NCBI GenBank assembly: GCA_026120185.1
Contig: JANUWF010001109.1
Span: 3,340,001 to 3,404,000, forward strand
DNA from: Voacanga thouarsii
Taxonomy: Eukaryota > Streptophyta > Magnoliopsida > Gentianales > Apocynaceae
DNA length: 64,000 nt
Reading direction: 5' to 3'
Made by a program: the position numbers and the translations under genes. Below, piece after piece: positions 47,809 through 60,009 of this stretch (positions are counted from its first letter, which is position 1; the number at the start of each line of letters is the position of its first letter). The notes beneath the pieces were generated by a model. That model was not told the origin of the DNA. It saw only the letters and a list, made by a program, of their open reading frames with translations, and did not search any database.

Positions 47809-48987
47809 TTGGAGAATTTTGATCCAAAAATAGAAAAGACCTCGAGACATTTGAGAATAGAAAGGCAAGGAGAGCGTTTGTTGGCTCAAAATCCAGAAGA
47901 AGAAGATCAACTATTTATGCTTTTAGAAAATTTGAAAAAAATGGAACAAATAGGTGGTAATGCTAGAGTTCGAAGAGATATGGCTCAACTTGGAAATGGA
48001 AATGGAAGAAGGACCATGGGCGAATATGCTAGACCTTCACTTAATAGAACAAAGTTGAATATCTTGAGGCCTAGAATAGATGCAAACAACTTTAAGCTGA
48101 AACCCACATTTATCGAAATGGTTCAACAAATAGTGTAGTTTGATGGACTACCTGATGAGGCCCTTAATGCATATATGGCTGGCTTCCTTGAGATTTGTGG
48201 CACTTTGAAGTTGAATGGTAGAGCCAAAGATGATATAAGGCTAAGGCTCTTTCCATTTTCGCTCTGAGATGGGGCAAAATCTTGGCTAGAATATTTTCCT
48301 CCTAGGTCTATCACTACTTGGGATAACTTGACACAGAAATTTTTTTCAAAATACTTTTCCCCATCACACATTTCAAAGTTTACAATATATTTTCCTTTGT
48401 TTAGATAGAGGGTGAGACATTATATGATTGTTGGGAATGCTAGAAGGAGTTGTTGAGAAAATGACCCCACCATGGGTTGGACTTGGGCTCCCAAATGCTC
48501 ACATTTCAAAACGGGCTCAACTTTGCTACCAAACAACTTCTTGATACTTCATGTGGAGGTTCTAATTCAAAAAAGAAACCTAAAAAGTTGAGGGACTTAA
48601 TAGACAACATAGATATGAATAGATATTCTTGGGGGGGTCCAAATCCCAAGGTACGCACTCAGGGGATACATAACATAGATGCCATGGCGGTGGAAGCTGA
48701 CTAAGAAGATGGAGAAGATGAATGTCAATCCAAAAGCCCAAGTCATAAGTTGTGATTTTTGTAGAGGTAGACATCCTAATTCTGAGTGTCAATCTATGAA
48801 TTCAAGTAGCAAGCAAAGTGTGAAGCAAGTGGAATTTGTGGGAATGCGAGGTAAGGGAACAACCCTTATAGTAACACCTACAATCCGAGTTTGAGAAATC
48901 ATTCCAAATTTTCATTGAGTGATCAAAGTTAAGTTAGACTTTCTCCACTCTAAGGATTCCCCAGTGTGTGACCTAGAGCTCCTTTAC
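47809..48987 (+). pseudogene. Athila-like Gypsy gag, interrupted
   Basis: The plus-strand frame from ATG 47809 includes RRTMGEYARPSLN, FKLKPTFIEMVQQ, then GAKSWLEYFPPRSITTWDNL and QKFFSKYFSPS, then KELLRK, PHHGLDLGSQM, QNGLNFATKQLLDTSCGG, and a Cys-rich CDFCRGRHPNSEC segment near 48755. These are the standard Athila gag landmarks. Three or more stops and some frameshifts. At 48987 the reading is split by the element 48988-54494 and resumes at 54500. Confidence 0.85.
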
Positions 48988-50424
48988 TGATGTGTGTTTT
49001 TTTAGTGTAGAAAATATTATTAACAAAGTTCACAATCAATCAAGCTTTAATTAAAATACTAATCACTAAAACCACACATATGGGCAAGTATACCCATCAT
49101 ATAGTATAGAGAATAATAAGTATCAAATTCACAAGAACTTAGACTCCCACCTTACTTTACATAAATCTTTATTGTTTAGTCAATGAAACAAAGGAATTAA
49201 GGTAAATAAAACACTAACCTAATATACTAGAGAAAATCAAGTCACATAAGAATAGTCACAAGGATAATCAAAGAGTAAGAATAAGGAGAAAAGGCATATA
49301 AATAGATAGAAATCCTTAATTACACAACAATGATTGATTAACACTTATCACAATTAATTATTATCTTTGCATCATGAAGGAATTCAAATAGGTCCACTTC
49401 GTTTGTAATCCGTGGAATCACTATCTTTTAGTTAAATTAGTAAGCATATTCTGTTTCAACCAATTTACCTAAAAAATGCATTAAAATCAATCCTTACACA
49501 AATCCCTATATTTTAGATGATTTAAAATATAAAATTAGTTAATGAATCTATATTCTAACAATCATCAACTAATCTTTGATTACCCAAGTTCTTGACAATT
49601 AATCAATTTTTTCAAGCAAGCTAAGAGATAACAAATCTGAAATTAATTAAATTGCACTGTCAATATCTTTTTCAAGCAAGTTAAGAAGAAGAATCAATTA
49701 CTTAATTCCTTAATTAAAATAAATAATCAAGTACCAAGAATAATAACCAATTGTTCAAAGAATTAAAGTCAATACAAAATTATGAATCTAAAAGAATATC
49801 CACTAAAGACAATTAAAACATTATTCTCAAATTATCAATAAATTACAAAAGAAATAAAAAAAAACCATTCATAGATAAGTAAGCCTTCTTCTTTTTTTTT
49901 GAAACTTTTTTGAACAACCTCCTCTTCTTCTCCAAGAATTCTCATTTGATCCTCCTAAATCTTGGTATTTCTCTAGGAATTTTCTAAAGGTATTACATTA
50001 AAGAATTAAAAACTACTTTGTAGAATGATATTTTCTTGTATTTATAGGACTTCTAATTGCCAAAAGGTGCCTACAAGAGTCATTTTCCGTGGTTGAAAGA
50101 GTTCCTAAAAGAATCCAACTGAAATTACCAAAATCTGTTTGGAAAAGGAAACCCACTACCTTAGGTCGGTGCACGGCCAACGCTGGCCGTGCCTCCATGC
50201 CAGCACCATTTTCCTAGTGAATGGTTGGTACTGGTTGTGCTCTTCACAGCCAGCGCGATTGACGGTTTTACTCCATTTTTCAACCAATTTTGCATAAAAT
50301 CATCAAAATATCTTACAAAAGGTAAAATATCAAATAGTCAAGAAAACGACAAGTTATTACATCAAAAGTATCACAAAATATCCTCAAATAACTAAAAAAA
50401 TATATGTGAATTTAGCCCCTATCA
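48988..50424 (-). repeat. 3' LTR of the non-autonomous element
   Basis: About 1437 bp, alignable end to end with 53062-54494. Includes a GC-rich patch at 50163-50265 (GCACGGCCAACGCTGGCCGTG) and the shared Athila-like block GGGCAAGTATACCC near 49082. Confidence 0.9.
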
Positions 50425-50442
50425 CATTCCCCACACTTAAGC
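50425..50442 (-). promoter_or_regulatory. Polypurine tract of the non-autonomous element
   Basis: Minus strand GCTTAAGTGTGGGGAATG directly precedes the TGATAGGGGC start of the 3' LTR. Two similar tracts occur farther inside, at 51561-51578 and 51871-51890. Confidence 0.7.
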
Positions 50443-52331
50443 TTTGCTTGTCTTCAAGAAAACAAGAATTAGACATTAATCATTTAAAACAAGACAAAAT
50501 AATTTAGCAAATTTTTTCTTAGGAAATTCATCCATAATAAAGACATAACCTTCTTCTAACCTTAAATATAAGTTCGTCATTTGTTTAACCCTTTCAAAAC
50601 CTTGTAAAGTCATGTATTAAGTCAAACAATCCCAAGGTCATCAAAGTTAAGTTAAACAAGCTTATATATAGTGCAAGAAAATCATCCTACTCCTCAAACA
50701 AAAAAATAGATAATATAAATCATACAAGTGAAACCATTTAACCAATTCCAGTATTATAAACTCAAATTTATAAAGCTCAAGTTAATGAAATAAGGAAAAC
50801 ACTCTACTTTTTTTTTTCTTTCTATAACTTAAGGAATTGATAACCTCAAGTGAATAGATTTCTCTTCACGTACTGTGTTGGCCCCCTTATAATCATCTTC
50901 ATTTTTCAACAATTTTCTTTTTTTCTTGTCTTTTTGCCTTCAGGATAACCTCAAGTGAACGCACCATACAATACTTGCTACTTCTTTCCATAGTAACCCC
51001 ATTTTCAGCAAAAGGACTTATTTCTTTCAAAGATAAAAGCATTTATTTCAACTGAATTTTTTTCATCTCACATAATAATGATTTTTTTTCACTCATTATT
51101 TTTCTATCTTCCTCACATTCTCTTTTCACAACTCAAAGTCAAGCAAACTTTAAACCCATAATACAGGAACTAGTCAACAACTCTTCTCATATTTCATCAT
51201 ATCATCCATATTCAAACTCAAAGAATAAAACAAAACTCAAATACCAACTATAAACTAAGGTTAATGTAAATTCTCAAGACTTAGCAAAATTCAACTTAAT
51301 ATACAAGTTTACTTTTAATAAAAATCAAATTATAATGAATAACAAATCCATATCTCAACTTGAAAAGAAAATCACAACTCCGTTATAGACAAATAAACTT
51401 ATTTAGCTCCATAATTTTCAAATTTTCAAAAATTTCAAGGAAATTGCAACAAAATTATTTTTCAAAATTCAAAATTTAAAACTTTTCCAAAGTAGTAGCT
51501 TAATACTAAGAACACAATAAGATGATTGATAAAAACATGGTCAAAGAATATCATCAAACCATTCCCCCACAGTTAAACTGAACAATGTCCTCATTGGCAA
51601 AAAATTAACACAAGAATGCATCTCCAAAGGGACCAAAAAATGACAAAGGAGGTAGAAAGTTAAGTAATACTCCCCAAGTGAAATAATGCTCCAATAAATA
51701 TTAAAACTTGAAGAAGAATAGAAGAGCTTTTTCAAAGAGACTTTATTCAAACCTACAAAGAAAAACCCTAATAAAAGCACAAGGAAAATAAAGAGACACC
51801 TAAATAAAAGAAAGCAAACTAAAGAAAAATACTAATAAAAATTCTAACAAAGCAAATAAAGACACAACTCACTCTCCCACACTTAAGATGGAAAATATTT
51901 TTCTTATTTAGGGGAAATAACACCTATCAACTCCAAACACAAAACAAATATACAAACTCTTTCCACTCGTCATACCTTCTCATCAAACCTTTGTAAAAGA
52001 AATTAATGCTCATTGAAAAAGGTAGGCATGATGAAAGTAGAAATAAGAGATGGTTTTAAAAAATAGAGGGTGCATGAAAAATATTAGTTGCAATCGTTGT
52101 AAATGCATGACCCCCTATCCATAGTACCTTTTTAGATATACAAATCAAGTTCCCAGCACAAAGATATACATTATATCTAAAAAGTGTGTTAGCATTAGAA
52201 TCACCATTGATCCCTTCAAAAGATTTATCATCATGAGAACTCCCTTTTAAGCCTAGTAGTGTAGATCTTGAAGATGGGATCAAGAAATCCTTACTTTTCA
52301 AGTTATAGTCTAAAAATACGAAGTTACCTCC
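50443..52331 (-). other. Noncoding interior of the non-autonomous element
   Basis: About 1.9 kb of AT-rich sequence with short chance frames only. It contains two extra TTAAGTGTGGG-like tracts. No pol domain can be read in any frame, so the absence of pol is not due to a simple frameshift. Confidence 0.7.
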
Positions 52332-52868
52332 TTAAAATTGAGGTGAATGATAGAATTTGTCAATATCCTTCAAGGACTTCTTATGATGAATCATGGATAA
52401 ATCTAACTCCTTGAGACATGTTAAACTCCATACATCATTATTTGGACCATTGTCCTCCAAGAATGGAGAGGAACCTAAGAAATCATGTGATAAAGAGAGA
52501 TTAGAATTATTAGCATATAAAGGAGAATCAAATACCTCCCTTTCCACATTGGGCAATTGTTCCTCATATCCCCTCTCTCTTCCTTGGGGATTCTCTTGTT
52601 TAAGTGTATGGGCCATTAGGGCATCTTCAACCAATTTGGCTAGTTGTGTTTTTGTAGAGCTCATTCATTGGGATACTTCTTCATACCACTTAATAGATAT
52701 ATTTGTATTCGCGACAAAAGAATGCATTGAGGCTTTAAGTGACGTCTCACAAAAATCGTCAATTCGAGTTTGCAAATTTTCCAAATTCTCATCAATGTAA
52801 CTCCTTTTATCTTGTGCCCAAAAGTAATTGTCCATGATGATGTCAATCTGGTGCTCAAAGAAAAACAA
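52332..52868 (-). pseudogene. Gag-like frame of the non-autonomous element
   Basis: Minus-strand frame of 179 codons interrupted by a single TGA at 52665-52667; both halves are in the same frame. The first part (52665-52868) is predicted helical with LENLQTRIDDFCE and AQDKRSYIDENLE; the second (52332-52664) begins MSSTKTQLAKLVEDALMA and becomes acidic and Ser-rich. It starts about 170 bases after the PBS, the position of gag. No zinc knuckle or capsid motif seen. Either a decayed gag or an element-specific protein. Confidence 0.5.
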
Positions 52869-53035
52869 AAATCAAATCAAAAATAAAAATAAAAACAATA
52901 AAAAATAATAGAAAAATAAAGAAAAGAAAAACACACAAATGAGAAATATTCACAAACTGCTTAAATACAAAAGTTAGTGGTATTTACATATATAATAAAG
53001 GCTAAATCAACAAGATTCGAGTGTTTCCGATAGCC

Positions 53036-53055
53036 CATCCCCGACAACGGCGCCA
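53036..53055 (-). promoter_or_regulatory. Primer-binding site of the non-autonomous element
   Basis: Minus strand TGGCGCCGTTGTCGGGGATG, the well-known GGCGCCGTTGCCGGGGA-type PBS of plant Athila and related Gypsy elements, six bases after the LTR end. Confidence 0.9.
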
Positions 53056-53061
53056 AAAACT

Positions 53062-54494
53062 TAATGCGCATTTTTTTAGTGTAGAAAATATTATCAACAA
53101 AGCCCACAATCAATCAAAGCTTTAATTAAAATACTAATCACTAAAATCACACATACAGACAAGTATATCCATCATATAATATGGGGAATATCAAATATCA
53201 AATCCACAAGAACTTGGACTCCCATCTTACTTTACCCAAATCTTTTAGCAAATGAAACAAAGGAATAAAGGTAAATAAAACACTAACCTAATATACTAAA
53301 GAAAATTAAGTCACACAAGAATAGTCATAAGGAAAATCAATGAGTGAGAATAATAAGAAAAGACATTTAAATAGATAGAAATCTTTGAATACATAGCAAT
53401 AATTGATTTTCACTTATCACAATTAACTATCATCTTGGCATCATGAAGAAATTCAAATAGACCCACTTCGTTGGTAATGCATAGAATCACCATCTTTTAG
53501 TTAAATTAGTGAATATATTCTACCTCAACCAATTTACTTAAAAGATGCATTAAAATTAATCATTACATAAATCCCTATATCCCAGGTGATTTAAAATATG
53601 AAATTAGTTAATGGATCTATATTCTAACAATCATTAACTAATCTTTGATTACCCAAGTTCTTGACAATTAACTCATTTTTCAAGCAAGCTAAAAGATAAA
53701 AAATCTGAAATTAATTAAATTGAAAACACTATCAATCTCTTTTTTAAGCAAGCTAAGAAGAAGAATTAATCACTTAATTACTTAATTAAAATAAGTAATC
53801 AAATACAAAAAATAATAACCAATTAATCAAAGAACTAAAGTCAATACAAAGTCATGAATCTAAAAGAATATCCTCTAAAGACAATTAAAATATTAATATC
53901 AAATTATTAATAAATTACAAAGAAGAGAAAAAGAAACCACTCATAGACAAGAAAGCCTTTTTCTTCTTTCTTGAAACCTTCTTGAGCAACCTCCTCTTCT
54001 TCTCCAAGAATTCTCCTTCGATCCTCCTAAATCTTGGTGTTTCTTTAGGAGTTTTCTAAAGATATTACATTGAAGAATTGAAAACTAATTGGTACAATGA
54101 TATTCTCTTGTATTTATATGAGTTCTAATTGCCAAAATGTTCACAAGAATCATTTTCCGTAGTTGAAAGAGTTTCTAAAAGAATCTAACTGAAATTGCTA
54201 AAATCTACTTGGAAAAGGAAACCCGCTGCCTTAGGTCGCCACCAGCCGTGCCTCTGTGCCAACACCGTTTTCCCAATGAAGGGCTGGCGTTAGTTGTGCT
54301 TTGCATAGCCGGGCCGTGCTCTGCGCAGCCAATGATTTTGCTCTGTTTTTCGTCCAATTCTGCATAAAATTATCAAAATACCTTTCCAAAGGTAAAATAT
54401 CAAATAGGAAGGAATATAACTAGTTAGTACATGAAAAGTATCACAAAATATCCTCAAATAACTAGGAAAATATAATTGAATTTAGCCCATATCA
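53062..54494 (-). repeat. 5' LTR of the non-autonomous element
   Basis: About 1433 bp; minus strand starts TGATATGGGCTAAATTC at 54494. Aligns with 48988-50424 over its full length with scattered differences and small indels, indicating considerable but not extreme age. Confidence 0.9.
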
Positions 54495-54499
54495 TTTAC

Positions 54500-54640
54500 C
54501 TTACTACGTTCCTCCTCTTCCTTCTCCAAAGTCGTCTCTTGAATATTTGGTGACTAAATTGGTATCATCTATAGATTCAAGGTTCCAAGGAATTGAGGTG
54601 TTAGCTCTAAGGGTGCATTCTTCTGTGTTTTAATTTATGG
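54500..54640 (+). pseudogene. Athila-like gag, continuation after the insertion
   Basis: Directly after the TTTAC duplication the plus strand reads YYVPPLPSPKSSLEYLVTKL then VSSIDSRFQGIE, the expected continuation of Athila gag (Pro-rich segment then LEDLVxxy). It continues the frame broken at 48987, which confirms the insertion site. Coding sense ends near 54632. Confidence 0.75.
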
Positions 54641-54649
54641 CAAACATTA

Positions 54650-55868
54650 ATGTAGACTAACATGTGTAATCTATATGTGATAGATATGTTTGACTTCAGT
54701 TCTTCCAAGGCGTGCTAGTAGGATTGCTAAGCAGCTCTTAAGCAATGGAATCCAAGAGTGGTTGATCAAGTATAACTCCAACTTAAGAGATTGCATACTA
54801 TAGAGGCCTTATAAAGAATTATAGGCTAAGAAATATGATTAAGGTATTATTTGTAAATTCCTATGTCTCTTTACTATATGTTCAATTTGATTTATCTTGA
54901 AGCACTTACAAATGATTTTAAAAAAAAAAAGGTATTTCTAAATCTAGAATTTTGTAAATTCTTAGTTGAATAGTTTTGGATGGATATCATAATCCAAAAC
55001 ACCCATCTAATGATCTGTAATATTTTTCAAATGATCATATGTTCAAAGTGCCGTTTTGGATGCACATCTTTCCATTCTGTGAATCCAAAACCCTGAAAAA
55101 CATGACAAAGTAACTAGTCGTTGGAACTTTGATTTTAACTCTTATAAATGCTTCAAAAACTCAATTTTCAAGTAGATTTTTGTGCTAACTCATTTAGAAA
55201 TACTATTATATTTTAGAATATAAATATCTCCCTTTTCATTTGTGTTCAATGTGATTTATATTTGCTTAATCTGTGAGCTATCTCTGTATTCTATCTTTAA
55301 TCAACTTTGTATCAAAGTTAAGGAAGTAAAACCCAGTTGAGATGAGCCTTGATTGTTGAGTTTAAAGAGGTTAGGTAGAAAACTAAGTGTGGTGATCCTC
55401 TTATATAAGATTGGTATTGCCTACTAACATTGATTTGGGAAAAAGGTTTTAGTGGTTGAGTTGAAATACTTAAGTGTGGACTTAAAGAGTGGATGTAGAT
55501 TAGTTGAGGATCGAACTACTATAAATCCCTTGGTCTATTTTTGTACATTTAAATTTGAAAGTTGTTGATGCATTTTTGGTTCCTTATCAAATTAGAAAAT
55601 CGCTGCATTATTGATCTGATTTAAGTCCTTTTGTGTTTCATAGTAAGTCCTTCTTTAATATCTTAATCTACCCATTTTAAATTTTATCTCTCTACTTTTC
55701 ATTTAGTGCAGATTTAATGAGATTACTGACTAAGCTTCTGGAAGCTAATTAGCATACTCTATTTTAATTACATATATCTTCCAGCTTCTTCTCACTAATC
55801 ATTAAAAGAATTTGAAAATTTATATTTATTTGCCATAAACATTATTCACCCCCCTCTAAGGTTTCTCA
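54650..55868 (+). repeat. 5' LTR of a UBN2-type Copia element (start approximate)
   Basis: It ends GGTTTCTCA two bases before an initiator-Met PBS and is followed by gag, so it is a 5' LTR. The start is taken where Athila gag sense ends; the first TGT candidates are at about 54653 and 54669. No partner LTR is in the window. TATA-like AGAATATAAATATC at about 55216. Confidence 0.6.
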
Positions 55869-55870
55869 AT

Positions 55871-55881
55871 TGGTATCAGAG
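55871..55881 (+). promoter_or_regulatory. Primer-binding site of Copia 54650-57394
   Basis: TGGTATCAGAG, a perfect match to the initiator-Met PBS core, right after the LTR end. Confidence 0.9.
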
Positions 55882-55920
55882 AGTTGGTCTACACTATCTT
55901 TGGCTTAACAGCCTTTCCAG

Positions 55921-57394
55921 ATGGCAAATACATCTTCATGGCATTACATCAAAGGGTCTTCAACAAATAGACCACCTCTATTCAATGGAAGCAACTATAT
56001 ATTCTGAAAAAAATAGAATCAAGATATATATTTGCTCAATACATTTTGAGTTGTGGAAGCTAATTGAAAAGGGATCATTTGTCCCAACTAAAGTAGTAGA
56101 AGGTGAAATAGTACCTAAAAGAAGTAAAGAATACAACAATGATGACAATACTAAAATAACCTTAAATTATTAGGCAATGAACACTCTATGTTGTTCTTTT
56201 AATGCAAATGAATATAACCGAGTGAGCGGTTGTGATTCTGCTCTTGATATATGAAAATTACTTGAAGTCACCCATAAGGGGACTAATCAAGCAAAGGAAT
56301 CAAAGTTAGGACTTTTAGTCCACAATTATAAGCTATTCACTATGAAGCTAAGTGAGAACATAGCTGATATGTTTACCAAATTTACAAAAATCATGAATGG
56401 ACTAAAGGCATATGGGAAAATCTATTCCTTCAATGAGCAGAACATAAAGTTACTTGATGCTTTACCAAAAAGTTAGTAGCCAAAAACGCTGGCTATGGAG
56501 AAATCCAAAAATTTAAATAGCTTACCTATTGAAGACCTAATTGGATCTCTTTTGACCTATAAAACGAAACTAAAAAAGTATTAATAACACGATGATGATG
56601 ACAAAGGAAAAAGAGGAACAACCTTAAAAGCTGGAAAAATGAAGCTATCAGTGAACAATCTAAAAATGATTGTGGTACTGATATGGATAATGAAGAGTTG
56701 GCTATGTTATCTAGAAAATTCAAAAAGATGTTCAGAAAAGGCAACTTCAACAAAGGAAAGAAGTTTGTCAAAATGAAACGAAAAACTTCGTCCTTCAAAC
56801 CTTAATGCTATAAATGCAAGAGTACAAAGCATTTTATTATTGATTGCCCAATAGCAAAAGAAAGAGCACAACAAGAAGAACAGAAAAGGGCAGATTAGGA
56901 CTTGAGACCAAGTTGAATCCGAGAATGGATAAAGTTGTGAATCTGATAGTGTGGCCATGGAAGATAAAGTAAATCTTGCTTCCTCTAATTCGATATCTGA
57001 ATTGCATGATTCTGATTGTAAGAAGCCTGATGATCCAAATGAGCTGTTTTTTGACATGTTTTATTAACTCAAAAAGCTATCTAGAAGAAACAAGGAAATG
57101 AAAATAAAAATTGATTCCTTGTTAGATAAAAATGTAAAACTGTTGAATGAGAACAAAGTTTTACTTAATATCATTATGTACTCAAATGTTGAAAAGGATG
57201 TTATCCTAACTTCTTTGCATTATATGTCACTTGAAAACAAATGTTTGTGTGATAAAGTATTTTCTCTTGAAATTATGGTCAGCAATTTTGATGATATGAA
57301 AAATAGAGTTGATGACCTCACCACATGCATTGAGAAATTCACAAATAGCAAAAACAATCTAAAAAAATTACTTGGTGCACAACATATAACTTGA
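55921..57394 (+). pseudogene. UBN2-type Copia gag, truncated polyprotein
   Basis: Starts MANTSSWHYIKGSSTNRPPL, then FNGSNYIF and a stop where Trp is expected. It continues through LWKLIEKGSFVPTK, ESKLGLLVHNYKLFTMKLSE and a zinc knuckle CYKCKSTKHFIIDC at about 56806-56847 with all four ligands present. A coiled-coil segment follows at 57098-57394 (IDSLLDKNVKLLNENKVLL). At least six stops. The polyprotein ends at about 57394, before protease; pol is missing. Same family type as the old Copia gag at 12531-13950, opposite strand. Confidence 0.85.
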
Positions 57395-57451
57395 AACCAA
57401 AATGGTATCAGTTATAGGCATGAAAAATTACTTGGTCCACAACATGTAGCC
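57362..57451. repeat. 60-bp direct repeat at a junction
   Basis: AAATTACTTGGT(G/C)CACAACAT occurs at about 57363 and again 60 bases later, with three differences in about 28 bases. It marks the join between the Copia gag on its left and the unrelated Copia leader on its right. Confidence 0.75.
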
Positions 57452-58354
57452 GGTCGCTTGCTTGGGGTTTGTTCCTTATAGCCGGCCACTAGCTTACATA
57501 GGAATTGGTTAACTATGTCCTTAGTGAAGCCGGTCTATGGCTTCCTAAGCTATGGACCGGCTTTCCTCTTGTGAGAAGAAGTCGTGGGCCAATTTTAAAC
57601 ATCCTGGGGTCGGCTTTGCCCTGAACAACTTCGCCTTCCTCTATTCTTCTTCTTCTTTTTCGTCTAGATCACTCTCCGTGCACTCGATTGATTACATAAA
57701 CTCAAGGAAATTGAATCTACCAGTAAAAATACAACTGCCTATGCCATTAATTTAGGCTTACACAAGAACTACAAAAGCCATTAAATTTACAGAAACCTAT
57801 GCCTCCACTCACGGGGCTTATAGTGAGTCTACCCATAACAAAAAAACATGAGAGATCGCAAATAACAACAAATTAATTAAGTTGCTGAGTTTATTAAACC
57901 TAAGCATGCATCTACATTTGCCAATAAACTATGCTATGATACAACATAAAAGTGGATTGCGGCAAAACAAAACGAAGATAAACGTACAATAGAAGTTTCA
58001 AAATTTACCTCTTCGCTGAGGAAAAACTTTGGACTACTGGGGTTTTGTCGAAGTGCTCAGTTCAACCACCAGTGTTTGCCTTGAAGGTTCTAGAGCAAAA
58101 CCTACCAAACTTTGACTTCTGTGCATTAACACAATGTCTGTGATCTTTTAGAATATCACCACTACCTATAAGCGCCAGTGAGAGCAATGTGGCTAAGAAA
58201 CTTTCGTCTCATTCTCTTGACAATCTGCTAACAAGCAGTATCAAGAAGAAGAATACTTTTGACTCCTTCTTGAAGAAGAAAAAAAAAATACAAAACCCTC
58301 AGAGAATAATAACATAAGTGATCTATCTTAGGCTTGATCGAGAGACTTACTTAA

Positions 58355-58473
<119 letters not shown>

Positions 58474-59424
58474 GGCTAAAGAACTCTAATAAGGAAAAGA
58501 AAAAAAAAAACTCCCAGAAATATCTCCTACGATCACATTTATCTTTGGATTTTTTTTAAATCCTTATTACCAACTGACGTCCAGCTAGGGCAAAACAATT
58601 AGCCCTAGCCAAATTGGGCTTAGGTTTGATTCTTGGACCCATAATCCAGGCTATTGAGTCAAACAAAAAATATTTATTTAATTATAGAGTAGTAAAAGCT
58701 CATAAAAAACTAATTAATTAACTCAAAAGGAACAAAATAATCTCTCAAGCCTTACTCCTTATTCAGACCTAGGCTAATCCTAATTACTAAATTTGGGCTC
58801 AAGCCCTAAATAATTAATTAACTAACTAAACTAGGTAATTAATCTATTCTCTCTTTAGGCCTTTTATTTTATTCTAATCTAATAATAAATCAGGCCACCT
58901 GAATAAAATAAAAAAATCATCTTTATTTAAAACCATTTCCTTAGCCCAAAAGAATTAAGACTTATGAGCTATTTTGAGGACTAAAAGACACATTGACCTT
59001 AGCTACTAAAATGACCAAGATAGTCTTGCTATAAAAATAGTTGTATTTTATATTTTAAATATTTTTTATTATCACCATAAGAAAATATTAACCTAAAGAC
59101 AATACTGTATTTAGCAATATCTTCGATTTACAGGTGTTATAACTAAAATACCCCTCTACGTAGTGTCGATTATAAAGAGAAAGGGAAAAAAACTAACACC
59201 TCTCTAAATGGAATCTATCATCCTTAGGCCTTTAGTACAATAGTCCACAACCTCTTAAAATATTTCTGCTTTACCAGAGATTTACCCTTAAGCAAATATC
59301 CAAGTCATGTTCACAGGGCTTTGAATATATAAACCATTCAGATAGTCTCAATGGGCGATTTCTCCAATAGGAGCATAGAAGCTTTGTTGTATGAATCTGC
59401 CTTAACTAATTGATCACATATATC

Positions 59425-59426
<2 letters not shown>

Positions 59427-59502
<76 letters not shown>
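59427..59502. repeat. Compound (AC)n(ACAT)n(AT)n microsatellite
   Basis: About 16 AC units, five ACAT units, then about 14 AT units in direct succession, within the same LTR. Confidence 0.95.
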
Positions 59503-59505
<3 letters not shown>

Positions 59506-60009
59506 GGACCGTAGAACTTCACCTACAGTACATTAAAGTACATACTTCCAACTTTGCCAGACCATTAACCCATACTCAAGCTATAAGGCATTAGTCTATA
59601 CTGCAGCAGTTGTAGTTTGGGCTACACTTATTTTAATACTTTAAGAAACCTCTACTAAGGGTCCAATTCTACGTACTCCAAATATGCTTATACCATGAAG
59701 TGCGAGGACTACTCATTGGCTAAAGATAAGTCATTCATTATTTAGAATTTATAGTATACTAACATTTATCCTAATGAGATTTCTATTCTCATTATTTGGT
59801 TAAGAATAATTAGTTCATGTGTTGAGTAACTCATTATTCATACCTTACTGTAAAAAACCTCCGTTCACATTAATCACTTACTTAATACAATGGGTCTTTT
59901 CCAACTAAATTTGTGTAATACAAATTAAAATAATACTGAGAATAAAACTCTTACTTTATTAATTCAAAATTACATCAGTTACATAGTCATTGAGGGCATA
60001 TATTTTAAT

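Larger units (their letters stand above)
48988..54494 (-). mobile_element. Structurally complete non-autonomous Athila-related LTR element, TSD TTTAC
   Basis: Two LTRs of about 1.43 kb (5' 53062-54494; 3' 48988-50424, minus strand), PBS 53036-53055, polypurine tract about 50425-50442, and exact duplications TTTAC at 48983-48987 and 54495-54499. LTR ends are TGAT...ATCA. The 2.6-kb interior has a gag-like frame (52332-52868) but no protease, RT, RNase H or integrase. The size and layout fit a LARD-type element that needs enzymes from a relative, plausibly the Athila-like family it sits in. Confidence 0.9.
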
